A stretch of 39,250 nt of DNA. Source: Anaerolineae bacterium. GTDB lineage: Bacteria; Chloroflexota; Anaerolineae; Promineifilales; Promineifilaceae. The stretch lies in NCBI GenBank assembly GCA_028277515.1, contig JANQGC010000354.1:1-39250 (forward strand). The letters run 5' to 3'. The notes below the pieces were generated by a model. It was not told the origin of the DNA. It did no database searches and was given only the letters and a program-made list of their open reading frames with translations. Shown here piece after piece: positions 8,024 to 15,392 of the stretch; within the stretch, counting starts at the first letter, position 1, and each line of letters starts with the position of its first letter. The position numbers were made by a program, and so were the translations under genes.

Positions 8024-8731
8024 TTATAGCTTACCTAATATCGTGTAAAGATTAAGGTTCCCTTCCTTACCGTCACTTCTAAATTGATGCTCGACCAATA
8101 AGCTTGCCTCATCTGCCAAAAATGCAGTTTCTTGGGCATTTATCATACATACGTAACGCAAGCCAAAACCTTCTCTCTTCCATGACAATAAATAATCATT
8201 GGCTTCTAAGTCTTCAGATGTTAAACCAATCTTCTCCCAACTTTGAATTTTACGTTGCTGTCGAGGGCTATCCATGAATTGCCAATTGCCTAATATTAAT
8301 TTCCCTCCACCAGCCAAATGATTGCCCATTTCAGCAAGAAATTTTATTCGGTTCGATATTCCAGGAATATGCTGCATGGTTGACAAACACATAATAAGAT
8401 CAAACAGGCCAAAATTTTCAAGGAAACCTGGTTGGGAAATGTCTCTTGTTATGAGCATTCCACTAACATTTTCTGCGGCTTCCTCCAACAGTTCTTTTGT
8501 AAAATCGATTCCTACATATTCAAAATCAGGAGTATGATTGCGCAAAAATCGGCCGAATCGGCCGTTCCCACAACCTACATCCAACACATTTTCAAAGGTG
8601 TTTGGGATATGGTTTAATAGAATCTCAAAGCCGGGTTGTGGTTTTTCACGACTGGAAGCAAACGCATCTGCAAATTTACTATAAAACAATCGGTTTAAAG
8701 CCAGAAGCTGGTTTTTGATTTCCTCTTTCAT
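8024..8731 (-). CDS. Class I SAM-dependent methyltransferase
   Basis: 235 aa with a Rossmann-fold methyltransferase core. Motif I is VLDVGCGNGRFGRFL (about residues 49-63), the acidic strand is EYVGIDFTKELLEEA, and motif IV-like DLIMCLSTMQHIPG follows. The substrate cannot be told from sequence. It is the last gene of the long minus-strand cluster, 27 nt after the fructosamine-kinase-like gene. No clear Shine-Dalgarno precedes its ATG. C-terminal residues look like an additional beta region rather than a second domain. Confidence 0.85.
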   Translation of the reverse strand: MKEEIKNQLLALNRLFYSKFADAFASSREKPQPGFEILLNHIPNTFENVLDVGCGNGRFGRFLRNHTPDFEYVGIDFTKELLEEAAENVSGMLITRDISQPGFLENFGLFDLIMCLSTMQHIPGISNRIKFLAEMGNHLAGGGKLILGNWQFMDSPRQQRKIQSWEKIGLTSEDLEANDYLLSWKREGFGLRYVCMINAQETAFLADEASLLVEHQFRSDGKEGNLNLYTILGKL

Positions 8732-8758
8732 TGTTATAAATGCAATTCGAATATTAAC

Positions 8759-9610
8759 TTAATAGCCCAAATGATTTAGAATCGAACTGACGCTTTGTAC
8801 GTAACTGCCCCCAAATAATCTGACATGGACGAGAAGTGGATAAAGATTATAAATATCTCTTCGGACTTCAAAAAAGCCATCTTTTATCGGCCGAATGTCA
8901 CCATACCGCTTAAAAAACGGCTCCTTGAAAGTTCCAAATAATGTCGTGAATGCCAATTCAATTTCGGGGTCCGCATAATAGATCGCCGGATCAATGAACC
9001 CTACGATGCGCTCGTCTTTAGCAAGAACGTTTGTCGTCCAAACATCCCCATGAATCAAAGAGGGTTTTTCAGGTTCCTCCAGCCAATTATCCAAATGATC
9101 GCAAAAAACAGTGAGCCGTTGGAAAAGAGAATCAGGAAGTCGTTTTGATTTTAAGCCTTCCTCCGCCATATACAACAAACGGTGGTCCCGGAAGAAGGTT
9201 AACCATGACTCTGTTTTAGGATTAGGCTGTGGTAAACCACCAATTACGGTTTGTCGTTCAAAACCATGCGTTGGAGAACTAATCTGATGTAAACTCGCCA
9301 ACAATTCGGCCGCATGTTCCTGTGCCTTGTTTGCAAACCGGCTCTCCCCCTCTACATAAGACATCAATAATATTGTTTTAGAAACGTGAAATACTTCGGG
9401 GACCGGCAATGCGCTATTTCGGGCTAAATACTGCAACATCCCGCCTTCAGATTCAAGAGGAGAATTTGGACCTTCATCTATTTTCGCAATGATCATCTGA
9501 TTATTACGCAATGTTACGCGATAGACCTGGCTAACACATCCCCCACCAAGCTGCTCAATATTGGCTATTGACTGGTTTGTGATCGATTCAATCTGCGTCT
9601 TGATATCCAC
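8759..9610 (-). CDS. Fructosamine/ketosamine-3-kinase family protein
   Basis: 283 aa, matching the FN3K family (aminoglycoside-phosphotransferase-like fold). Seen motifs are LGGGCVSQVYRV (P-loop-like), the Lys in MIIAKID, the catalytic LIHGDVWTTNVL (HGD), the metal-binding GFIDPAIYYADPEIELA, and the family-specific LYPLLVHVRLFGGSYV near the C terminus. Such kinases phosphorylate ketosamines on glycated amines or proteins, which triggers spontaneous deglycation; this is family knowledge and the substrate here is untested. The start is GTG with AGGTGAG about 5 nt upstream. The preceding lipoprotein stops 3 nt before it, so the two are co-translated. Confidence 0.9.
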   Translation of the reverse strand: MDIKTQIESITNQSIANIEQLGGGCVSQVYRVTLRNNQMIIAKIDEGPNSPLESEGGMLQYLARNSALPVPEVFHVSKTILLMSYVEGESRFANKAQEHAAELLASLHQISSPTHGFERQTVIGGLPQPNPKTESWLTFFRDHRLLYMAEEGLKSKRLPDSLFQRLTVFCDHLDNWLEEPEKPSLIHGDVWTTNVLAKDERIVGFIDPAIYYADPEIELAFTTLFGTFKEPFFKRYGDIRPIKDGFFEVRRDIYNLYPLLVHVRLFGGSYVQSVSSILNHLGY

Positions 9611-9613
9611 ACT

Positions 9614-10270
9614 TCACTCACCTGGTGGATTAATAAGCAAATTATCGAAAGTTACACGCGCTCCTCCCCCATCAAAAGTGCCAACATCTAGGGCAATATT
9701 TCCGGCTGCATATGATTGATCAGTGATCTCTTCCAACAATACGTCATTCACGAAAACAGCAATATTTTCTCCAACGGCCGTAACTTTGAGACGATTCGTC
9801 GCACCGATTCCTTGATTAACAACAACCGTATCCAGCCAATCCTCGGTATGTCTGACCCACGACCCATCCGCATCATGCCGTTCCAAAATGTACATACCAT
9901 CACCACTGATTTCAAAACGGTAAAATTCCTGCGGGCTTTGCATCCTAAATAAGACACCATAAGTACTGGATGGAGAGCCACCTACCAGTTGCCCGTCAAC
10001 CTCCAAGATGAAATCTGAAAACGTTGGCTCAACGAGTTTACTATACTGAATCATATTTGGTGAATTCAATTCAATCATCAAATGTTCAGGGACAATTGCC
10101 GAAGAACCATTTTCATCGCTCTCAAGAGACCATGTTCCAGTTTGACCTAGTACAAATTCCTCGCGATATAAAACATTGCTTTGTCCGGGTAATGGAATCT
10201 GCATATCAGAACAGCCCACTAGAGTTGCGAATAACAAACTGAAAATAATGAGGGAATAGTTGCTCTTCAT
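9614..10270 (-). CDS. Lipoprotein with LamG/concanavalin-like jelly-roll domain (paralogue 1)
   Basis: 218 aa. The N terminus is a lipoprotein signal with lipobox LVGC (Cys about residue 20). The remainder is one beta-sandwich of the kind seen in LamG or 3-keto-disaccharide-hydrolase-like domains, with YREEF, YGVLFRMQSPQEFYRFEISGDG, LKVTAVGENIAVFVND and NIALDVGTFDGG. It is clearly homologous to the next lipoprotein at 10451-11137, with the same order of motifs, so the pair arose by duplication. No catalytic residues are recognised; it may bind a carbohydrate or peptide outside the membrane. It lies 3 nt upstream of the ketosamine-kinase-like gene. The Shine-Dalgarno is weak. Confidence 0.82.
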   Translation of the reverse strand: MKSNYSLIIFSLLFATLVGCSDMQIPLPGQSNVLYREEFVLGQTGTWSLESDENGSSAIVPEHLMIELNSPNMIQYSKLVEPTFSDFILEVDGQLVGGSPSSTYGVLFRMQSPQEFYRFEISGDGMYILERHDADGSWVRHTEDWLDTVVVNQGIGATNRLKVTAVGENIAVFVNDVLLEEITDQSYAAGNIALDVGTFDGGGARVTFDNLLINPPGE

Positions 10271-10376
10271 TTTTACAAATACAATGTCCGATTTCTCATT
10301 CTGAGAACCACCATATCGCAGGCTCTATTCTATGAGTGAACGACATCTCACAAAAATCGCTGTTGTTTAGCGTTAC

Positions 10377-10432
10377 TGTAGAACAAACCTTTCCAGTTTG
10401 TTTTAGCCGCAAGTTGGAAAGCTCGGGCTACA
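10377..10432. repeat. Dispersed palindromic (REP-like) element
   Basis: A 56-bp element bounded by inverted TGTAG (10377-10381) and CTACA (10428-10432). It has two back-to-back imperfect hairpins with TTTCCA (10390-10395) and TGGAAA (10415-10420) as loops. The left hairpin is AACAAAC-ctttcca-GTTTGTT. The layout resembles abundant intergenic palindromes I recall from Chloroflexota genomes, here in a degenerate copy. It lies in the 180-nt gap between the two lipoprotein genes, where nothing else is evident. Confidence 0.5.
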
Positions 10433-10450
10433 ATGTCACCGGCAGCAAAA

Positions 10451-11137
10451 TCAAGGACCAAAAACTTGAAGGTCATCAAATTCAATTTCGACCGTTCCTT
10501 GTTGCAATGTGCTGACGGCGAGACCAATGTCGCCTGAAGAAAAATCCGGATCAGTAACCGTTAAAAGGGGTACACCATTGACCGATAGACTTAATTCGTT
10601 GCCCACACAACTGGCCTGGATATTATTTGTGGCCTGGCCCTGATTAATCAGTTCGGACGGAATATATTGCCCATCCTCCGTCAGGTAAATCACCCGATCC
10701 TCGCCTGATTTATATTTTCCAATAACATAGTATCCGTCACCACTAATCAAAAAGAGGTAAAAGTTTTCCTCATCTTGATAGCGACACAGAACACCATAAG
10801 CGTTATCATCTGCTCCGCTTACCTGTGATGCGTTTACATCAATAATGACATCCTCAAAATTGCGGGCAGGGTTTGTCCACCAGATCTCACCAGGACTGCT
10901 GGTGCTGATTTTCATAACACCATTCTCAATAATCGAGACAGCCCCACCCCGGTTATACTCGATCCAACCACATTCCTGGTCACCATCAAAACCATCGGCG
11001 AAGAGAGCACCCCCTTCATTACAAGCATCAGGCTCATCATCCGGAAACGGTAAAGAATCACAAGCAGCCAGGGTCGAAAATGTACAAAAAACAAAAAAGA
11101 GAATGAGTCCCTTCTTCATGCTATATTTGATACCCAT
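10451..11137 (-). CDS. Lipoprotein with LamG/concanavalin-like jelly-roll domain (paralogue 2)
   Basis: 228 aa (222 if the ATG at 11119 is used). Signal peptide with lipobox LAAC (Cys about residue 26), then a short Asp/Glu-rich spacer and one beta-sandwich domain. FADGFDG, YGVLCRYQDEENFYLFLISGDG, LSLSVNGVPLL and GDIGLAVSTLQQG align with the paralogue at 9614-10270. I keep the ATG at 11137 because it begins 2 nt after the stop of the 49-aa ORF upstream, consistent with translational coupling, and no separate Shine-Dalgarno is seen for 11119. The two extra Cys in the mature part (residues about 39 and 56) could form a disulfide. Function unknown. Confidence 0.8.
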   Translation of the reverse strand: MGIKYSMKKGLILFFVFCTFSTLAACDSLPFPDDEPDACNEGGALFADGFDGDQECGWIEYNRGGAVSIIENGVMKISTSSPGEIWWTNPARNFEDVIIDVNASQVSGADDNAYGVLCRYQDEENFYLFLISGDGYYVIGKYKSGEDRVIYLTEDGQYIPSELINQGQATNNIQASCVGNELSLSVNGVPLLTVTDPDFSSGDIGLAVSTLQQGTVEIEFDDLQVFGP

Positions 11138-11139
11138 AT

Positions 11140-11289
11140 CTACACGCCATCATCTCCAAGCATATCAGAGATTTCTTGAATATCGCTTTCCAGGTCACGT
11201 TGGCGACGTGAAATAATCAGATAGGCAATAAACCCTAAAAGCCAAAGGAGTATTATAACAACAGCTATTAACAGATATTGTTCCAACAT
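11140..11289 (-). CDS. CcmD-like small membrane protein (49 aa)
   Basis: A short ORF starting ATG at 11289 with AGAGGA 6 nt upstream. The product opens with MLEQYLLIAVVIILLWLLG, a single transmembrane helix, followed by a basic/acidic amphipathic tail (SRRQRDLESDIQEI). Helix plus Arg-rich charged helix is the pattern of CcmD-family proteins, which assist the CcmC heme-handling protein in cytochrome c maturation. A CcmC-like gene is in the window at 33751, but far away. The ORF is packed in the operon, 28 nt after the adenosyltransferase and 2 nt before the lipoprotein. The assignment is by pattern only; it could be another short membrane adaptor. Confidence 0.65.
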   Translation of the reverse strand: MLEQYLLIAVVIILLWLLGFIAYLIISRRQRDLESDIQEISDMLGDDGV

Positions 11290-11317
11290 TTTCGTTCCTC
11301 TTACTTTTCACCTCAGA

Positions 11318-11881
11318 TTAAGCCTTGGAATCCCACAAGGGTTCCGGCACATCCTTTTGAATATTTTCGTAGCGCGCCATAACAAACAAACAATCCGATA
11401 ATCTGTTTAAGTAGGGCATGACCATCGATCCAATTTCTTCTTCACGCGCTAATGTTGCCACCTTTCGTTCTGCACGCCGGCAAACGGTTCGGGCTACATG
11501 CAGTTGAGCAGCACCTAATGATCCCCCTGGTAAAATAAAATTATCTAAAGTACCTGTTTTTTGATTAAGATCGTCAATGATTTCATCTAAGTTCATTATA
11601 TGGCGCTCTTCAATCTGGGGAATTGCTATTTTTTCCTTATCCTCTTCCAAAAAGGAGAGATCAGACCCTAGATGGAAGAGGTCATTCTGGATATTCTTTA
11701 ACCATTCCGCCAGGTCGGATTCTAATCCTAAGGCAATTGCGACACCAATCTGGGAGTTCAACTCATCAACAGTCCCATATGCTGCTACCCTGGCTGAATT
11801 TTTTGAGACGCGTTGACCGCCACTCAAAGAAGTCATTCCTTTATCACCTTGGCGTGTTACAATTTTTGTTAAACGGGGCAT
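11318..11881 (-). CDS. pduO: Cob(I)alamin adenosyltransferase, PduO/MMAB type
   Basis: 187 aa. Transfers the 5'-deoxyadenosyl group of ATP to cob(I)alamin, making coenzyme B12. Family motifs are the N-terminal [11 protein letters not shown] (ATP site), [15 protein letters not shown], and the C-terminal [11 protein letters not shown] with [14 protein letters not shown]. Length is normal. AAAGGAAAGGAA precedes the ATG. It lies 24 nt after the ECF ATPase gene, which strongly suggests that the transporter upstream imports corrinoids that this enzyme then converts to the active cofactor. Confidence 0.95.
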   Translation of the reverse strand: MPRLTKIVTRQGDKGMTSLSGGQRVSKNSARVAAYGTVDELNSQIGVAIALGLESDLAEWLKNIQNDLFHLGSDLSFLEEDKEKIAIPQIEERHIMNLDEIIDDLNQKTGTLDNFILPGGSLGAAQLHVARTVCRRAERKVATLAREEEIGSMVMPYLNRLSDCLFVMARYENIQKDVPEPLWDSKA

Positions 11882-11905
11882 AATTTCCTTTCCTTTAACC
11901 TACAC

Positions 11906-13546
11906 TTAGCTTTCTAATTCCCTGTTTTCAGCTTCCATTTTTTCTTCAAGTCCCAAAATAGCATCCTTAACGGTTAGCCATCCTTGTTGGGGGAATAATC
12001 GCGAAATTTGTGGTGCAAAAAGCGGAGAAGTAGATAAAACTTCTTTTGTTGTTCCTGATGCTATAATTTCACCCTGGCTTAAAACCACGACGCGGTCTGC
12101 AATCTGGGCGGCGAGTTCGACATCATGAGTGACAATTATAATCCCTGCCCCAAGTTCCAACCAACGCTGCCAGATTTGTACCAGGTTTAACTTTGATTTC
12201 CCATCAAGTCCTCTTGTAGGTTCATCCAGTAACAATAATTTTGGCTGAGTAATCGTGACAGCCCCTAAAGCTACTCTTTGCCGTTGCCCTGTTGAGAGAT
12301 CGCGAGGGTAAGATGTCGTTTCTTCCGCTAATCCCAACTCCTCTAAAAAATCATTGATATGGGCACCACCACTCATGTCATGGTTCTTTAAAGTGATTTC
12401 TAACTCTTCATAAATGGATTCTGCGAACAGTAGATCATCTGGGTTTTGTGGGAGATAAGCAACGGTTTTTGCTATGTCTGAAATATCCCTTCCTTTCGTA
12501 GAACTCCCCAATATTTCAATTTCCCCAATATCAGGATCCAATAGGCCAATGATACATTTCAATAAGGTGCTTTTTCCCGACCCGTTCCTGCCCATGACGG
12601 CCAGAACCTCACCTTCACGAACTTGTACATCTATACCATGTAGAACCGGATTTGAGTTATAAGAAAAATGAACGTTGGATGCCGAAAATATCAATTCGTT
12701 ATCTGTTTTTGAATCTGAAATCTTATCAGGGTCAAGATGGGCCTGGGTTTGAATGGTTGACGCAAATCGACGCCCCTCTTTAATAGTTAAGGGTAAAGGG
12801 GACCAATCTAACTGCCTCCCGATGGCGATCAATGGAGGCACTTGAGGGATGGTGGATATGGCATCTCGAACAGAGTCGTCAACAATGATTCGGCCGTTTG
12901 CCACATAAATGAGCCTATCGCCATATCTCAAAACCCGCTCAAGCCGGTGCTCCGCAATGATGACGGTTAAACCTAAATCCTCATTTAAACGGACCAATGA
13001 ACGCAACACATCATCGGCCGATTTCGGATCTAATTGACTGGTTGGCTCATCCAACAACAAAATTTGTGGGCGCAAAGCCAAAACGGCCGCGATAGCCACC
13101 CGTTGCCGTTCACCTCCCGACAATGTCATGATCTCTCGATCACGAAGTGGTGTTAAATCCATGAGGTCCAGGGCTTCTTCGACACGGACACGCATTTCAT
13201 TAGGGGGCACGGCCATATTTTCCAATGCAAACGCAATCTCTGGCTCAACAACATCAAGCAGCGCCTGCCCCTCCGGATTTTGATTGACAAATCCAATGCT
13301 CTGGCTCAATCGTTGAGGACCAACCTCAATCACATCCGTCCCATTGACAAGAACCTGGCCCTCAACCACACCACCGCTAAAATGAGGGACCAGGCCATTA
13401 ATGGTCCGCAGGAGGGTTGTTTTGCCCGAACCGGACTCACCCGCCAATATCACAAATTCGCCGGCATGGATCTGCAACGATAGATCACTTAATGCAGTCT
13501 CATATGAATTGGGATAACGATAACTGTACGATGAAATCGAAATCAT
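11906..13546 (-). CDS. ecfA: ECF transporter ATPase, fused two-domain EcfA
   Basis: 546 aa containing two complete ABC ATPase domains, equivalent to EcfA1 plus EcfA2 in one chain. Domain 1 has Walker A GESGSGKTT near residue 37, signature LSGGERQRVA and Walker B ILLLDEPTSQLDP. Domain 2 (from about residue 285) has Walker A GRNGSGKST, signature LSTGQRQRVA and Walker B LLLLDEPTRGLD. It powers vitamin uptake together with EcfT and the S component encoded just upstream (25 nt gap). A linker of about 50 residues joins the halves. The signature of the second half is LSTGQ rather than LSGGQ, a mild variation. Confidence 0.93.
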   Translation of the reverse strand: MISISSYSYRYPNSYETALSDLSLQIHAGEFVILAGESGSGKTTLLRTINGLVPHFSGGVVEGQVLVNGTDVIEVGPQRLSQSIGFVNQNPEGQALLDVVEPEIAFALENMAVPPNEMRVRVEEALDLMDLTPLRDREIMTLSGGERQRVAIAAVLALRPQILLLDEPTSQLDPKSADDVLRSLVRLNEDLGLTVIIAEHRLERVLRYGDRLIYVANGRIIVDDSVRDAISTIPQVPPLIAIGRQLDWSPLPLTIKEGRRFASTIQTQAHLDPDKISDSKTDNELIFSASNVHFSYNSNPVLHGIDVQVREGEVLAVMGRNGSGKSTLLKCIIGLLDPDIGEIEILGSSTKGRDISDIAKTVAYLPQNPDDLLFAESIYEELEITLKNHDMSGGAHINDFLEELGLAEETTSYPRDLSTGQRQRVALGAVTITQPKLLLLDEPTRGLDGKSKLNLVQIWQRWLELGAGIIIVTHDVELAAQIADRVVVLSQGEIIASGTTKEVLSTSPLFAPQISRLFPQQGWLTVKDAILGLEEKMEAENRELES

Positions 13547-13571
13547 TTGTCGCAGTTTGAAACCAAAATCC

Positions 13572-14585
13572 TTAAATCTCCACTAGAATGATAGGTACAG
13601 CTAAAAATGATAACGCGATACCGATCATGACGTCAATAGCGGGCAGGGTTGCTTGCGGATAAGGCGTGTAGAAAATGGTTGAACTATCCACAAACGAGAG
13701 AGGGATAAATATGATAACAATTGCAAACAATGAGCAAATGATGACAGCCCAATCACTCCATACCCAAGGCCGTGGTCGATATTGAGACCGTCTTATCCGA
13801 CGACCAGTCCAGAAAAACAACCCGACGATAACCATAACGCCTATTATTAGAAGGATAATTCCTAAAATCATGTTCTGGAAAGTTATAATCCAACCTGCAA
13901 AAGTCAAAACCAGACCACTCAACATCACCAACTGGTTGCTAACAGGCTGCCGAACGTTGACCGTAGAACTAAAGCCTCGCGAGATCATCGATTCAGCCAG
14001 GCTCAGTGATCGTTCTAACCCCCCGATAAGTAGAGGGATGACAATTGGCTGCCAGTCACGGAACCCTCGGAGCCGATGCCCTCGGATTGCCTGGGCTTCT
14101 CGAATTCTCCGAAGATGGCTGATTGTTTCAGGGACATAAGTTAAAGCGAGCAACAGGATAATCCCCAAATTTGTCATCGCTTTCGGGATTAATTTAATTA
14201 AATCACTTACCGGAACCACAGCGTTAAAGGTTAAGAATATTGCCAATAGTGTAATAAGTGTCAAGCCATTTATTGCGCCATAGATTGCGGCCTCCAATGT
14301 TTTTGGCCCACCAATCAGCCACCAATTTTGAGGTAAATTAAACAAAATAGTTCCGCCAACTCGAACCATCAAAAGATTAAAAAGGATAGAACCCATCATA
14401 ATAATTGCGGCTAAGCGCCAAAAATGAATTTTCACCCTGGTTGATGTGACAAAACATGTCGATTCCACCACACGGGCGATGAGCAGCAATATAATCAAAT
14501 AAAAAGGATTTCTGGTCACCAAAGTGATGACAGAAATAGAGATAAGCCAAACGACCCAGGACTGTGCAGCAAATCTTCGACTCAA
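13572..14585 (-). CDS. ecfT: ECF transporter transmembrane component EcfT
   Basis: 337 aa polytopic membrane protein that couples the ATPase to the S component. The family coupling-helix motifs with A-R-G spacing are visible as RIREAQAIRGHRLRG and, further on, RSLSLAESMISRGF. About eight hydrophobic helices are seen, more than the 5-6 typical, with an extra C-terminal pair. The start is TTG, overlapping the stop of the S component as TTGA (14582-14585), and GAGGTGA lies 7 nt upstream. Confidence 0.9.
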   Translation of the reverse strand: MSRRFAAQSWVVWLISISVITLVTRNPFYLIILLLIARVVESTCFVTSTRVKIHFWRLAAIIMMGSILFNLLMVRVGGTILFNLPQNWWLIGGPKTLEAAIYGAINGLTLITLLAIFLTFNAVVPVSDLIKLIPKAMTNLGIILLLALTYVPETISHLRRIREAQAIRGHRLRGFRDWQPIVIPLLIGGLERSLSLAESMISRGFSSTVNVRQPVSNQLVMLSGLVLTFAGWIITFQNMILGIILLIIGVMVIVGLFFWTGRRIRRSQYRPRPWVWSDWAVIICSLFAIVIIFIPLSFVDSSTIFYTPYPQATLPAIDVMIGIALSFLAVPIILVEI

Positions 14586-15391
14586 CTGTTTATCACCTCA
14601 AATTGATATTTATATTTGAAACGAGTCAAGACTTTGATGGCTGGTATACCTAATATAGCAATCAATAATGCGTTGCCCGCCGCCCGGGCAACATCCCAAA
14701 CCAAGGATGTTGTCACATAAAAGAGTAAATACTGAGAAATCTGGTCTCTTATGCCGGTTCCCAAATCCCACTGCATATTTCCACCACCGATCATAAATGG
14801 CCAAAAGTATAAATTCATGATTAATCCAAACAACAAACCCCAAGCTGCGCCGAAAATGATCAATATCAGGCGTGTCATCTGTTCATCATTAAAATGGAGC
14901 AACCATCCGGATGTCAGACCTATCCAACCGGATACAAACATTTGATAGGGTAACCAGGGGCCAATCCCTCCCGTGAGTAATGCCGACACCAACATTGTCA
15001 TTGTCCCCATTAAGAAGCCAAAACGCGCCCCGAAAACATATCCAGCCAAAATGATCGGCACGAACATCGGAGAAAACCCACCAGGTCCTGGAATCGCCAC
15101 CTCTAAAAAGCGAAGGGCGGCCGTTGCTGCTACTAAAACACCTAGAGAGGTAATAACCTTTGCGCTCACAGCTTGCCCTTGAATTTCGAGGAACAGGACA
15201 GACAAACTCATTATCAATAACAGAAAAGTAATGATCGGAGCCAGATCAGATTGAATTTGTTGGGCATCCAATCCAACAGAAGCGTCAGGAGTTAAGAAAA
15301 ATGGATAAATAAATACAGCAATTCCGATAACTGCCGTAGAAGCATAAATGCTTATGGTTAATATGTTTTGTCGATTACCAGCGGTCATCAT
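14582..15391 (-). CDS. ECF transporter substrate-binding (S) component, probably for cobalamin
   Basis: 269 aa with six or more hydrophobic helices. The block GFSPMFVPIILAGYVFGARF followed by GTMTMLVSALLTGG is the pattern of ECF S components. The context (EcfT, EcfA and a cobalamin adenosyltransferase directly downstream) predicts a corrinoid substrate, as in CbrT-type systems. No cobalamin riboswitch was seen upstream, so this rests on gene order. The start ATG follows the hydrolase stop by a single base, a very tight coupling. Confidence 0.82.
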   Translation of the reverse strand: MMTAGNRQNILTISIYASTAVIGIAVFIYPFFLTPDASVGLDAQQIQSDLAPIITFLLLIMSLSVLFLEIQGQAVSAKVITSLGVLVAATAALRFLEVAIPGPGGFSPMFVPIILAGYVFGARFGFLMGTMTMLVSALLTGGIGPWLPYQMFVSGWIGLTSGWLLHFNDEQMTRLILIIFGAAWGLLFGLIMNLYFWPFMIGGGNMQWDLGTGIRDQISQYLLFYVTTSLVWDVARAAGNALLIAILGIPAIKVLTRFKYKYQFEVINS

Positions 15392-15392
15392 C

